A stretch of 64,000 nt of DNA, taken from contig JAXIVH010000019.1 in assembly GCA_036785325.1 (NCBI GenBank), forward strand, positions 484,840-548,839, written 5' to 3'. The number at the start of each line of letters is the position of its first letter. The stretch's first letter is position 1. Positions 1-11,155 of the stretch are shown piece by piece. Both the position numbers and the translations under genes were made by a program. The notes below the pieces were generated by a model. That model worked only from the letters and a program-made list of their open reading frames with translations. It ran no database searches and was not told where the DNA came from. The DNA comes from Urophycis tenuis. Lineage: Eukaryota > Chordata > Actinopteri > Gadiformes > Phycidae.

Positions 1-200
1 ACACGCTGCCTGTCTGTCTGTCTGTCTATCACCAGGAGAGACACCCTGCCTGTCTGTCCATCACCAGGAGGGACACGCTGCCTGTCTGTCCATCACCAGG
101 AGGGACACGCTGCCTGTCTGTCTGTCTGTCCATCACCAGGAGGGACACGCTGCCTGTCTGTCCATCACCAGGAGGGACACGCTGCCTGTAATCTCCACCC
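1..200. repeat. minisatellite, about 32-bp unit
   Basis: Tandem copies of a unit reading roughly GGAGGGACACGCTGCCTGTC followed by TGTCCATCACCA. The number of internal TGTC repeats varies between copies. The array begins before the window. No coding content. Confidence 0.9.
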
Positions 201-204
201 CATC

Positions 205-705
205 ACCAATAGCTTAACGTGTCTTCATGTCTGTCCCTCTTTATGTCTGTCTGTCTTTATGTCTGTCTGTCTGTCTGTCTTTATGTCTGTCTTTATGTCT
301 GTCTGTCTGTCTTTATGTCTGTCTGTCTTCATGTCTGTCTTTATGTCTGTCTGTCTTTATGGCTGTCTTCACGTCTGTCTCTATGTCTGTCTTTATGTCT
401 GTCTGTCTGTCTTTATGTCTGTCTTCATGTCTGTCTTCATGTCTGTCTGTCTGTCTTCATGTCTGTCTGTCTGTCTTTATGGCTGTCTTCATGTCTGTCT
501 TTATGTCTGTCTTCATGTCTGTCTTTATGTCTGTCTGTCTTCATGTCTGTCTTTATGTCTGTCTTTATGTCTGTCTTCATGTCTGTCTTTATGTCTGTCT
601 GTCTGTCTTTATGTCTGTCTTTATGGCTGTCTTCATGTCTGTCTGTCTGTCTGTCTTTATGTCTGTCTTTATGTCTGTCTTCATGTCTGTCTTCATCTAC
701 AGCAT
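205..705. repeat. TGTC/TTTATGTCTGTC simple-repeat array
   Basis: Irregular array of 4-bp TGTC steps interrupted by TTTA and TTCA, giving a 12- to 16-bp higher-order rhythm. All three plus frames are open because the unit contains no stop. The Ser/Leu/Cys/Val-rich readings are artefacts. Confidence 0.9.
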
Positions 706-759
706 TTCTTCAATCAGAAGTGGGTGAACGGGTGAGTTGATATTCCACACTTGAGAAGG

Positions 760-762
<3 letters not shown>

Positions 763-849
<87 letters not shown>

Positions 850-990
850 ATATTGAGAGCAAGAGAGTGATAGATGGCAGAACGGGGAGGGAGAGAGAGA
901 TATAGACAGCGAAAGAGAGAGAGATAAAGAGAGGGAGGGAGGGAGAAAAGAGAAAAGAGTGAGAGAGAGAAGGAGGGAAAGAGAGAGAAA
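763..990. repeat. (GA)n microsatellite and GA-rich tail
   Basis: A near-perfect GA run of about 80 bp (763-845) is followed by degenerate purine-rich sequence to about 990. 706-762 is a short non-repetitive bridge in which no gene is seen. Confidence 0.9.
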
Positions 991-1069
991 TGCATGTTTT
1001 AATATGCTAATGAGTGGGGTTAATGTGGGGGACCAGAGAACACTAGTTGACACACTGTGACTAATCCCC

Positions 1070-2905
1070 CCACCACCACACACACACCATCACATAACAC
1101 ACACACACCATCACATAACACACACACACCATCACAAAACACACACACCATCACATAACACACACACACACCATCACATAACACACACCATCACACAATC
1201 ACATAACACACACCATCACATAACACACACCATCACATAACACACACACACCATCACATAACACACACACACCATCACATAACACACAAACATCACATAA
1301 CACACACACCATCACATAACACACACACCATCACAAAACACACACACACCATCACATAACACATACACACAACATCACATAACACACACACACCATCACA
1401 AAACACACACACCATCACATAACACACAAACATCACATAACACACACACACCATCACATAACACACACACCATCACATAACACACACACACCATCACATA
1501 ACACAGACACAGACCATCACATAACACACACACACCATCACATAACACACACACACACACCCTCACATAACACACACACCATCACATAACACACACACAC
1601 ACACACACTCACATAACACACACACCATCACATAACACACACATACCATCACATAACACACACACACACACCATCACATAACATACACACACCATCACAT
1701 AACACACACACACCATCACATAACACACACACCATCACATAACACACACACACACCATCACATAACACACGCCATCACATAACACACACACACCATCACA
1801 TAACACACAAACACCATCACATAACACACACACACATCATCACATAACACACACACACCATCACATAACACACACACACCATCACATAACACACACACAC
1901 CATCACATAACACACACACACCATCACATAACACACACACACACCATCACATAACACACGCCATCACATAACACACACACACCATCACATAACACACACA
2001 CACCATCACATAACACACACACACATCATCACATAACACACACACACCATCACATAACACACACACACCATCACATAACACACACACACCATCACATAAC
2101 ACACACACGCAATCACATAACACACACACACCATCACATAACACACACACACCATCACATAACACACACACACCATCACATAACACACACACGCCATCAC
2201 ATAACACACACACACCATCACATAACACACACACACCATCACATAACACACACACACATCATCACATAACACACACACCATCACATAACACACACACACA
2301 CACCATCACATAACACACACACCATTACATAACACACACACCATCACATAACACACACACACCATCACGTAACACACACACCATCATATAACACACACCA
2401 TCACATAACACACACACACCATCACATAACACACACACACCATCACATAACACACACACACCATCACATAAAACACACACACATACCATCACATAACACA
2501 CACACACACACCATCACATAACACACACACACACCATCAGATAACACACACACACCATCACATAACACACACACACCATCACATAACACACACACACACA
2601 AACAAACACACCATCACAAAACACACACACACACCATCACATAACACACACACACCATCACATAAAACACACACACACATACCATCACATAACACACACA
2701 CAACATCACATAACACACACACAATCACATAACACACACACAACATCACATACCATCACATAACACACACACAACATCACATAACACACACACAATCACA
2801 TAACACACACACAACATCACATAACACACATCACATAACACACACACACCATCACACACCATCACACACACACACACACCATCACATAACACACAAACAC
2901 AAATG
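1070..2905. repeat. 1.8-kb minisatellite, unit CA-run plus CCATCACATAA
   Basis: Close to a hundred tandem copies of an 17- to 21-bp unit made of a variable (AC)n run followed by CCATCACATAA. Variants include CAATCACATAA, ACATCATCACATAA and AACATCACATAA. The plus strand is strongly C/A-biased and almost lacks G. Reverse-frame Cys/Val-rich readings are artefacts. Confidence 0.95.
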
Positions 2906-3208
2906 TTTACAGTAATAAAAACTTTACTATCTGAGATTCCTCCAAATATGTTTTTTCCTTACTTCTTTGAAATGTTAATAAACCTGTCCGATATGATTGA
3001 AAATAAATAATTCAAATACGTAAAGTTGTAGTGTTCTGTTTTGTTTCCAAATCTGGCTTTCAGGAAGGATTTCAACAATTTTTGATGTTGAAACAATAAA
3101 CTGTATTGATGCACTATATTAATTAATAACTATAATATATTAACTATTTTAATGAACTTTACAACCTATGTTTAGTGTTGGAAAGCAGTGTGACCTGACT
3201 GGTGTGTC
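2906..3208. other. AT-rich single-copy stretch, nothing recognised
   Basis: AT-rich sequence between two satellite blocks. No open frame of note, splice-site pattern or transposon end was seen. Confidence 0.6.
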
Positions 3209-3279
<71 letters not shown>

Positions 3280-3307
3280 TGCGTGCGTGTGTGTGTGTGT
3301 GTGTGTG
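3209..3307. repeat. (GT)n with internal (GC GT)n block
   Basis: GT dinucleotide run interrupted by about six GCGT units. The alternating purine-pyrimidine run could favour Z-DNA. It lies about 200 bp beyond the 3' end of the minus-strand gene A. Confidence 0.9.
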
Positions 3308-3512
3308 GAATAATACATGAGATAATACATAATAATAATAATTGCGGTACTTTATTTCATAATATGTTTCACAATCAATGTCCGTAAATGTTCAATTCAC
3401 CATATTTGCTACATCTGATAGTTTCAGACTAAATGGTCACGGTGTTTAATGAGTGTGGAGCAGCACTCAGTGTAATTCAGGGCTCTGCAGGAAGATGGCG
3501 CCACAGTCAGGA

Positions 3513-3647
3513 TCAGATGGTCGTGTAGCGCAGGATGATCTGGTCCGTGTCCTGGACAACATAGTCGTAGAGTCCTGAGCAGCCAGAGGAAACAGCTGAA
3601 CATCAGCAGCCAATAAAACGTTGCCCTATGAAGAGAAATCTGTTTAA

Positions 3648-3681
<34 letters not shown>

Positions 3682-4275
3682 CCACACAAGTGTGTTTGTG
3701 CTTTTCAGTTTACCAATTGGTGTCACGTCGCCGTTCTGATTGACTAGAATTTGCCAGAAGCTGTCCTTTTGTTTTTCCTTGGTGTGCCCAGCAAAACACA
3801 CCTTGGTCAAAAAGGGCAGGAATCCAAATTTGCTTCCAGTTTGGAAACTGCAGGGCGTCCAGAGAAACAGACAACAAGCAGTGACACACCCACCAGATTT
3901 CATCAGTCACATAAAGTATGATTTTGAGAAGTAGTTAAATCTTTCACATCATGCAGATGAAGGAAACAGGGAGACAGGGCTGGGTCTGCTTCCATTACCA
4001 GACGGGTGACGAAGGAGCATGGAGGACCTGAAAGGGGCCAACACATCACGTACCGGAAGGTCTGAAGCTTGTTTGACGAGTCCATCAACGCTCCGTGGAG
4101 GATCTGCTGGTACTTTGCAGCGCAGTTGAAGGCATGTCTCACATGTCCATCGGCTGTCTCCACCACCAGTTCAAAGTCCACTTCAACGGGACAGGGACAG
4201 GGTAAGATGTACAGCCTGGTCGAGCCATGGTGTCAGTAAAGCTCTGATTGTTGTGCATTTCCTACCTTGAGCCAT
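3513..4275 (-). CDS. gene A: leaderless transcobalamin beta-domain-like (DUF4430-type) protein
   Basis: Four coding exons on the minus strand: 4275-4266, 4180-4054, 3847-3714 and 3574-3513. All introns are GT-AG, the phases agree (1, 2, 1), and the product is 110 aa ending in TGA. The first exon is only ATGGCTCAAG. The fold pattern matches the C-terminal domain of transcobalamin and intrinsic factor. It has an N-terminal beta strand (VDFELVVE), a central FLTKV segment, FWQILVNQNG, then GLYDYVVQDTDQIILRY as the final strands. The alpha domain is absent. There is no signal peptide: the start follows a TATA box by about 50 nt, and the upstream ATG at 4297 is out of frame. Intron 3 holds a (GT)n run (about 3650-3680). 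The closest relative in the window is A2 (55688-56473). The exon model is inferred from sequence alone; the family call rests on motif pattern. Cobalamin binding is not implied. Confidence 0.75.
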
Positions 4276-4323
4276 GTCTCCGAAGGTTGGTCTTCATGTG
4301 TTTGTGTGCAGCGTGGAGCCTCC

Positions 4324-4330
4324 TTTTATA
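4324..4330 (-). promoter_or_regulatory. TATA box of gene A
   Basis: TATAAAA on the minus strand, in GACTATAAAAGGAGG, 49 nt before the gene A ATG. The A2 relative has the same TATAAAAG element at an equivalent distance, which supports the very short first exon. Confidence 0.7.
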
Positions 4331-4469
4331 GTCAACCTGTGAAACCTGTGTGACAGCATCCAGCACGACTCTGCCAAGTGAATTATTATACGTAGTTGAG
4401 ACAACTCTTACAGGTTTTGACTCTTGACTCTTCAGGGACCCCTGTTGGATAGAAAAACTACAATGCTCT

Positions 4470-4575
4470 GCCAAGTTGGATGAAATATTATACCATGTGC
4501 AGACATGTCTTCCTGGTTTGGAATCAAGAAGAATGGAGATAACAATGAATTCCTGTCACAAGAGAGCAGGAAACT
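4470..4575. repeat. diverged duplicate of 5384-5490
   Basis: The stretch from TGGATGAAATATTATACCAT through CACAAGAGAGCAGGAAAC recurs with scattered mismatches at 5384-5490 and again at 29383-29490. It shows that the upstream regions of gene A and psi-A come from a local duplication older than the large tandem one. Confidence 0.7.
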
Positions 4576-4610
4576 GAGCTGGAATGTTCTGTCAAGATGA
4601 TTTGCAGAAT

Positions 4611-4741
4611 AAACTCACCATTGTATTCCTGCCAACTTGCTCGGTTAGCTGTAGTAGATCAGCTTGATTGTCAGCTGATAATATGTTTCTGTAACTGTCG
4701 CCTAAAAGGTCACCTAGAGCAGGAAATACAATGGTGAGTTT
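4611..4741. repeat. inverted repeat arms upstream of psi-A
   Basis: AAACTCACCATTGTATTCCTGC (about 4611-4632) is the reverse complement, with one base of bulge, of GCAGGAAATACAATGGTGAG plus TTT near 4719-4741. The GAGCAGGAAATACAATG arm also resembles, in reverse, the tract upstream of A2 near 56725. It may be a foldback element or a relic of an inverted duplication. Confidence 0.5.
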
Positions 4742-4867
4742 CACTTGGGATCATCTCTGGAGAACATTTCAGTCCACCATTGTATTTGTGAGAATCGTTG
4801 TGGCATTCTGAGCTGCATTGCTGCCGCTGGACAAGGCTGTCCACTTCACCCTGTCCTTGTCCTGTTG

Positions 4868-5215
4868 AGGGGGTCTCATGTGAGACATGCCTTGACTGTC
4901 CTGCAGAGAAGCAGCAGGTCGACCGCGGGGCGTAAACAAGCTTCACGTCCTCCATTGCCATTCATCAACCATGTGGAGCACGGCCCCTGTCTACTCCTTC
5001 GACATAGTCTGAGAGACGAAACAATTTCAACCATTCCAAAGAACAATACTTTATTTAAATCATCTGGTGAAAGTAATCTGAGCATGTATCCTTTCTCCAT
5101 CCTATTCGTAGGTTCAGGGTTTTTGACCAAGGTGGCCTTTGGGAGGCAAAAGTAAGACACAACAAAAGACCACCTGGTAAATTCTGGTCAATTAGAAAGA
5201 TGGAAACACTCACCC
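4868..5215 (+). pseudogene. psi-A: degenerate plus-strand relative of gene A
   Basis: Two decayed exons of the gene A type are visible on the plus strand. The exon-2-like part (about 4868-4950) keeps CATGTGAGACATGCCTT and AAACAAGCTTCA, and the bases before it match the gene A intron end (CCTGTCC...CTGTTGA). The exon-3-like part (about 5110-5215) keeps TTTTTGACCAAGGTG, CCTGGTAAATTCTGGTCAAT and GGCAAAAG. It encodes GFLTKVAFG and then a stop. No exon 4 could be recognised. The left edge of the large tandem duplication falls inside this pseudo-exon 3 (5152), so its second half is repeated at 29153. The pseudogene has no coding capacity. Confidence 0.65.
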
Positions 5216-5605
5216 TACCTAGTTTGAGTTATTATAGTTACCATTATGTTATTCTCTATCATTGTTACATTATAATATAGAATATATTATTCATCAACAT
5301 CACCCTAACCCTCACTGGTATATGAAGTACTTTAATAATGTCCACATCTTGCAACACTTAGTCTCGCCATCCTCCAGGGTCCTGCCAGGTTGGGTGAAAT
5401 ATCAAACCATGTGCAGACATGTCTTTCTTGTTTGGAATCAAGAAGACTGGAGGAAACAATGAAATCCTGTCACAAGAGAGCAGGAAACACAGCGGTGAGC
5501 TGTGGGTGGCTCCAGCAAATACATTTTGTTTGTGAAAGGTGTCGCAGGAATGTTGCTGTTGGTGAGTACGTAAGGAATTAGAACTTGTGTTGTAGCTTTT
5601 CAGTT

Positions 5606-5757
5606 GGTAGAGCTAACTCATAGAGTTAGTAGTCACTCTCTGCTGTATGAGCTAACTCATACAGTTAGTAGTCACTATCTGCTGTATGAGCTAACTCATA
5701 CAGTTAGTAGTCGCTCTCTGCTGTATGAGCTAACTCATACAGTTAGTAGTCACTCTA
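5606..5757. repeat. 39-bp minisatellite, about 4 copies (unit 1)
   Basis: Unit of the form GTATGAGCTAACTCATACAG then TTAGTAGTCACTCTCTGCT. Its first half is nearly palindromic (GTATGAGCTAACTCATAC). The same locus in unit 2 is expanded to about 32 copies. Confidence 0.9.
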
Positions 5758-6056
5758 ACTGTAATAGCCCTGCGTGATGATGCCCAGCTGTATGTCGTGC
5801 CAACAGCCAGACGAATACCCCTGCCACTGGTACCGCTGGTGATGCGGTGACTACAGCGCATGGAGGATGAGGACATTGGAAAGGTGACACAGTCGTCCGA
5901 ATGGTGAGCCGCTATGGTGCCGGTGCTTAAGCCAAACAAGAGAGAGGTCCGGCTATGCGCAGACCTCAGGAAATTGAATAAAGCAGTGAGATTCCTAGGC
6001 ATGGGGAATTATTTAGCCAAGTTCATCCCAGAGCTGTCAACAGTTGCCCATCCATT

Positions 6057-6124
6057 GAATAGAATAGAAATACTTTATTAATCCCATGCTGGGAAATTCC
6101 AACGAATTCCAACAAATTCCCCTC
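6057..6124 (-). mobile_element. short retroposon 3'-tail fragment, unit 1 only
   Basis: About 68 bp (AATAGAATAGAAATACTTTA then TTAATCCCATGCTGGGAAAT) interrupts the gypsy thumb region. It is absent from the same place in unit 2 (31166). Read on the minus strand it resembles a LINE/SINE 3' end: GGGATTAATAAAGTATTTC followed by (TATTC)-like repeats. The source family was not identified. Confidence 0.6.
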
Positions 6125-7859
6125 AGTATGAGCTACTGAGGGGAGATACAGAGTGGATGTGGGGTCCTGCACAGTGCGTCTTACCTTCAATGATGCCAAC
6201 AAGCCCACCATCGTGTCAGCAGACGCCAGCAGCTACGGGCTGGGGGGCATCCTACTCCAGTAGCATAGAGAGAGCTGGAAACCCGTGGCCTACTGCTCCA
6301 GACGATTGAGTGACGCAAAGAAAAGGTACACACACATCAAGAAGGATTGCCTTGCCGGCGTTTGGGCCTGTGAATGCTTTGACAAGTACCTGTATGGACT
6401 GGACAGTTTTAGACTGGTGACCGACCACAAACCACTGGTACCCCTCATGAACAGCAAGGATCTGGACTGTGTCCCAATCAGGTGCCAGAGGCTGCTGATG
6501 AGACTGATGGGGTTCAACGCCACGGCAGAGCATGCACCTGGTAAGACATTAGCAGTAGCAGATGCACTGTCTAGGGGCCCAGAACAGTGTCAGGGGGATG
6601 GGTTTTGTCATGAGGAGTTAACAGCACACATTGAGGCTGTTATGGACCAGGTCCCAGCCACACCACACTGAATGGCAGAGCTAAGACAGCACACTGCAAG
6701 AAGCACACTGCACACTGCAGCACACTGCACACGGCAGCTCCAGACTGTCATAGGTTTCATGAAGAGTGGGTGGCCTGATTTTGAAAGTAAGGTGCCGGAG
6801 GCAGTTAAAGACTTCTACAAAGTGAGAGGAGACCTATCAGAGGTAGGAGGTTTAGTCACTAGAGGCCAAAGCATCGTCATTCCCACTGTAATGAGCGAAG
6901 TCATACTAAAAAGAATTCATGATGGTCACTAAGGCCTAGTGAAGTGCAGGGAAAGAGCTTACCAATCAGTATGGTGGCCTGGAATAGTTGGGGAGATAAC
7001 TACAACAGTACAGCAGTGTACATTCTGTCAAGAAAACAAGAACACTCAGAGAAAGGAGCCATTAATGCCCAGTGAGCTCCCATCCAGGCCATGGCAGATA
7101 ATTGCTGTAGATCTATGCGAGTACAAGAAGCACAACTACTTAGAAGTGTCAGATTATTACTCCAGATATCTAGAAATTTTGAATCTGCCTACAATTACTA
7201 CCTACCAGGTTGTAGCTAAGCTGAAAGCCACATTTGCACATTTCGGTATCTCCGAAGTGATAGTGAGTGATAATGGGCCCCAGGTAGCTTCAGCAGAGAT
7301 GAGGGAGTTTAGTGAGGACTGTGATTTTGTACATATCACATCCAGCCCTCACTAGAACCCAGAGTAACGGGCAGGCAGAGAGGGCAGTTCAGATAGCTAA
7401 ATCTATTTTGAGACAGAAAGACCCCCTCCTGGCCCTAATGACATACAGAGCCACACCCACCTCATCGACAGGAATCAGTCCAGCAGAGCTGGTGATGGGC
7501 AGGAAAATTAGGACCACTTTGTCCATCTTGCAGGATAATCTGAGACCTAACTGGCACAACGAGGATGAGATCAGGCAGGCTGACGCTGCAGCCAATCAGC
7601 GGCAAGCCTATTTCTACAACTGCAGAAATTAAGATCCTGATGTCACTGATACTGACACTGGGGACACACAGGGTACGGGGACACAATACACTCCCACATA
7701 ACCACAAGGGACTGAGATCGTCACTCCTTCTGTCTGAGTGAGCAAGCCGCCAGACATAGTGACCTGGTGAACAAGGACTGTGGGGCTGTTTTTGGGGAAA
7801 ACTCAGGGTGAAGAGATTTTGCAGTATGGACTTTGAGAGAGAGATAAAAAAAGGGGAAA

Positions 7860-8019
7860 TGTATGTAGTAATGTATGATTTATTTGATCAATGAATGATT
7901 TTGGTTGCAGAAAATGCACTTTCTGGCATGGGAGTTCCGAAATAAACCGAACACTGAGAACTCACGTGTAGTCGTGTCCAAATATCTATGCCTGTTAGTA
8001 ATTAGCTGCAGACATTACA
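7860..8019 (+). repeat. putative short 3' LTR of the degenerate gypsy (unit 1)
   Basis: It follows a polypurine tract (AAAAAAAGGGGAAA, about 7846-7858) downstream of integrase. It starts TGTATGTAGT and ends GACATTACA, with a polyadenylation signal (AATAAA) near 7942. No 5' partner is present in the window, so the right boundary is an inference from the TG...CA ends. Confidence 0.5.
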
Positions 8020-8571
8020 TAGACCATAGCCTTGATTGGTGGGCAGAGCTATGACTGCATGATTAGTATCTGTACAGATAAATTGCTAGTGTTGTTAGCA
8101 TCAGCTTTAGTGTCGACCGGCAAACTAAAACCGGTCGTGTAAAGACAAAGGGAGTCCCTCGAGGAAGCCCTCCAGGTCTCTGCTAACCCGAACCCTTGTG
8201 TATTGCATTGTATTGTGTATTGTAGCTCTTCTGCTCTCACTACACATATGCGTATGTAGTTATGCAGCAGGCTAAACACTGTCCCATAAAGAACCCAAGA
8301 CAGCTGCTGGCTTTTGGTGTTTTTAATGGAAGCCCTGCCTACTATCCTAGGTAGTAGGCAGGTACCGGAACAGGTGTTCCGGTACACCTGTTCCGGTCCC
8401 TAGGAAGCTGCAGCCTTCTCACCCTCTGGTTCCACACACCTGAGGGTCATGACCAATCAAGGGCCAAAGCTCATCTACACCGGTCCCCCAGCGGCTCACC
8501 GCCAGAACGTCAACCCTGTTACTACAGTTAGTGGCACTTTTGGCAATCTAAAGTATTTGTGTCATGTTATC
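8020..8571. other. non-coding stretch with strong palindromes
   Basis: No gene recognised. 8364-8397 is a perfect hairpin: ACCGGAACAGGTGT, a 6-nt spacer TCCGGT, then ACACCTGTTCCGGT. It is preceded by the near-palindrome GCCTACTATCCTAGGTAGTAGGC. The same structures recur in unit 2 (hairpin at 33403-33436). Confidence 0.7.
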
Positions 8572-8575
8572 GTGT

Positions 8576-8609
<34 letters not shown>

Positions 8610-10805
8610 CATTTTATTTGGGAGCGCCTTTCAAGACACACAAGGACACTTTACAAATTAAGAACAGGCAAATAATAAAAACATTAAAAGTGCAAGTAAA
8701 AACAACAATAAAACTAAAGAGAGAACGCTGTCCTGAAAAGATGGGTTTTTAGTGAGGATTTGAACTGTGGGAGGGAGACGATGTTTCGGATGTCAGGTGG
8801 GAGTGCGTTCCAGAGTTTGGGGGCAGAGCGGCTGAAAGCTCTGCTCCCCATGGTGGTGAGCCGGGCAGAGGGGACAGTGAGGTGGATGGAAGAGGAGGAT
8901 CTGAGGGAGCGGATGGAGGTGGCAGTGTGAAGGAGGTCAGACAGGTAGGGAGGGGCGAGGTTGTGGATGGCCTTAAAGGTATGAAGGAGAATTTTGTAAT
9001 TGATGCGGAAGTTGACCGGAAGCCAGTGGAGTTGCTGAAGGATGGGAGTGATGTGGTGGAAAGAGGGGGTTTGGGAAATGATGCGGGCAGCTGAGTTCTG
9101 GACCAGTTGGAGCTTATAGAGGGATTTCTGGGGGAGACCATAGAGGAGGGAGTTGCAATAATCGATGCGGGAGGTGACAAGACTCTGTACAAGAATAGAG
9201 GTGGTGTGGGGGGTGAGGGAAGGACGGAGGCGATTAATGTTACGGAGATGAAAATAGGCAGTGCGGGTGGTGATGTTGATGAGGGATTTGAAGGAGAGTG
9301 AGCCATCGAGGATGACACCCAGACTCTTCACCAGGGGGGAGAGGGAAACTATGGAGCTGTTGATGGAGAGAGAAAAACTGTTGACTTTGGATAAACCCAC
9401 CTGTCTCCTCAGATCCTGGTGAACTTCTACCGCAGCACCATCGAGAGCGTACTAACCAACTGTGTCACAGTGTGGTATAGTAACTGCTCCGCCTCGGACC
9501 GGAAAGCACTGCAGAGGGTGGTGAAAATCGCCCAACGCATCACCGGTTCCCCACTCCCCTCCATCGAGGCTGTCCAGAGGAAGCGGTGCCTGCGTAAGGC
9601 GCGCAGCATCGCAAAGGACAGCTCTCACCCCAACCACAGACTGTTCACCCTCCTCCCCTCTGGGAAGCGCTACAGGTCTCTGGGCACCCGGACCACCAGG
9701 TTCAGGGGAAGCTTTTTCCCCCAAGCTGTCAGCCTCCTTAACTCCAAACCCACATGAACACTGCCCCCCCCCCCCAAGGACATACATCCCACCCTACCCA
9801 TGACCTGGATCCATTTGACCCCGCCCCCCAAAGACACTCACCACTGCCCACCCAATACCTGGTCCCCCCCCCCCCACCCCCCCAAGGACATGCACCCCCG
9901 CCACTTCCAGCACCCCCACACCTCACCCCCCCTGGACATACTACACATATTATAATTTATAGTAATGTTATTTATTTATTTATTCCTTGCCATTGCACCC
10001 CCCACTCCCATACCCATACAACCCATACTCATCTGTTGTACCCATTCTGTTATTCTGTTATACTGCACTAGAGCACTACTGTACCACCTGCACACTTACT
10101 TCTATTATTTACTTCTATTATTTGCACTACTTTTTTGCACATTGTATACTGTTTACACTTTACACTTTTCACTTGCATGTTATGCCACTGTGAGTAACCG
10201 TTTAATACCTCAATGATCACTACCTCCATCTGCACTGTTTGTCACTTTGTTAACTATCTATAATTACCGTCATTTTAATAACCACTGTCACTTTTCAATT
10301 TTTGCACCTTATTCTGCATTTCTGCATTTCAACCTGCACCTTAATCGCTCATTTGCACTTCTGGTTAGAACGCCAACTGTATTTCGTTGTCCCTGTACTT
10401 GTACTCTGCACAATGACAATAAAGTTGAATCTAATCTAATCTAATCTAATCTAAAGTGGATTTAGTACCAACTAGGAGGATTTCAGTTTTAGCACTGTTG
10501 AGTTTGAGGAAATTGGAGGTGAACCAGGTATGAAGTTCGGAGAGGCAATCTGTCAGGGAGGAGGGGGGGAGGATGGAGTTGGGTTGGGTAGAGAGGTAGA
10601 GCTAGGTGTCATCCGCGAAGCAGTGGAAAAGAATATTAAATTTGCGGAAAATTAGGCCGAGGGGAAGGAGGTAAGTGATGAAGAGGAGGGGACCCAGGAC
10701 AGAGCCCTGGGGGACAACAGAGGAAACCGGGGAGGGATGGGAACGGAAGGATTTGAGTTGGATGAACTGAGTGCGGCCTGAGAAGTAGGAGTGGAACCAG
10801 TCAAG
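8572..10805 (-). pseudogene. 5'-truncated CR1/L2/Rex-type LINE, RT C-terminal half (unit 1)
   Basis: Minus-strand LINE whose 3' end is an (ATT)n run (8575-8609) preceded by AAAGGCGCTCCCAAATAAAA. The reading frame (8754-9396, continued at 10456-10800) gives the RT thumb and C-terminal region: SLGVILDGSLSFKSLI, TSRIDYCNSLLYGLPQKS, LQLVQNSAARII, LHWLPVNFRINYKILL and PKLWNALPPDIRN. Further upstream it gives GVPQGSVLGP-like and ADDT-like RT motifs, in frames best read in the unit 2 copy. It is split by the later insertion 9397-10451 and truncated at its 5' end near 10805. Confidence 0.85.
9397..10451 (+). mobile_element. LINE 3' end, 5'-truncated, inserted only in unit 1
   Basis: 1055-bp plus-strand insertion into the minus-strand LINE, flanked by TAAA at 9393-9396 and 10452-10455. 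Unit 2 has the empty site TTGGATAAAGTGG. It carries the last about 110 codons of an RT ORF (9419-9757), with the family-typical ESVLTNCVTVWYSN, LQRVVKIAQRITG and HPNHRLFTLLPSGKRYRSL. A C-rich then T-rich 3' UTR follows, then ACAATAAAG and a (TCTAA)n tail. The family resembles those at 57611-60476 and 63062-64000. Confidence 0.85.
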
Positions 10806-11155
10806 TTATATACTTATTCCAGGCCTTGTTCCAAGTCCGTTCTGATCTTGTTCTGATCCTTTTCTTGTTCTGATCTCGTTCTGATCCTTTTTTCCCCGTT
10901 CTCTGCTCCACGTCCCAGCCACCCGTCTCCGGAGGTTGTTGGTCCGATCGTCAGACCAGCTTCCTCCAGGTTCGAGCGTCACGGAGGTTGGTTGCTCTGT
11001 TGGCACGCCTCTATCTTCCCACGGCTTACAATCCATCGCACCTGTCGTTCCATCTGTCATCACCGAACCAATAAACCTTTGTTCCTCTGAACTCTCTCTG
11101 TCTACGATTCTCTGTGTTGTGTGTTTGGGTCCACGGCAATGCCACCCGTGACAAA
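10806..11155 (+). repeat. possible LTR remnant (unit 1)
   Basis: Starts with a run of GTTCTGATC-type repeats. It ends with CCAATAAACCTTTGTTCCTC, then a GT-rich stretch and CCACCCGTGACA, which looks like an R-U5 end with a polyadenylation signal. No internal domain is attached. Copy in unit 2: 34798-35135. Confidence 0.35.

Larger units (their letters stand above)
5758..8019 (+). pseudogene. degenerate Ty3/gypsy pol fragment with 3' LTR (unit 1)
   Basis: Broken gypsy pol in the usual RT-RNase H-integrase order. RT begins near 5760 (RRIPLPLVPLVM, later KPNKREVRLCADLRKLNKAV). It then jumps directly to the thumb/connection (GNYLAKFIPELSTVAHPL near 6003), so the palm with its YxDD box is deleted. 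The RNase H-like region (6283-6600) keeps AYCSRRLSDAKKRYTHIKKD and DALSRGPE. The integrase (6940-7630) has a zinc-finger-like HIDDGH...C-x2-C segment with FCQENKN, a core with IIAVDLCEY and VSDNGPQ, and SNGQAERAVQ. Stops and frameshifts interrupt it at about 6669, 6930 and 7353. No gag is seen upstream; the minisatellite abuts the RT. Copy in unit 2: 30868-33058. Confidence 0.85.

Noticed and set aside
219..740. Long Ser/Leu/Cys/Val-rich open frames
   Set aside because: All three frames are open because the TGTC/TTTA repeat lacks stops. There is no start context, splice context or complexity.
1758..2507. Minus-strand Cys/Val/Asp repeat proteins
   Set aside because: Readings of the CA/CCATCACATAA minisatellite, with no flanking gene structure.
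4266..4297. Upstream ATG at 4297 as gene A start
   Set aside because: It reads MKTNLRRHGS and then meets a stop soon after the exon 1-2 junction. The ATG at 4275 is the only one in phase with exon 2.
8749..9318. 189-codon Ser/Pro-rich minus frame (also 33788-34357)
   Set aside because: Shifted-frame shadow of the LINE RT region.
9754..10071. Pro/His-rich plus frame
   Set aside because: C-rich 3' UTR of a LINE; the same composition is seen at 59562-59960.
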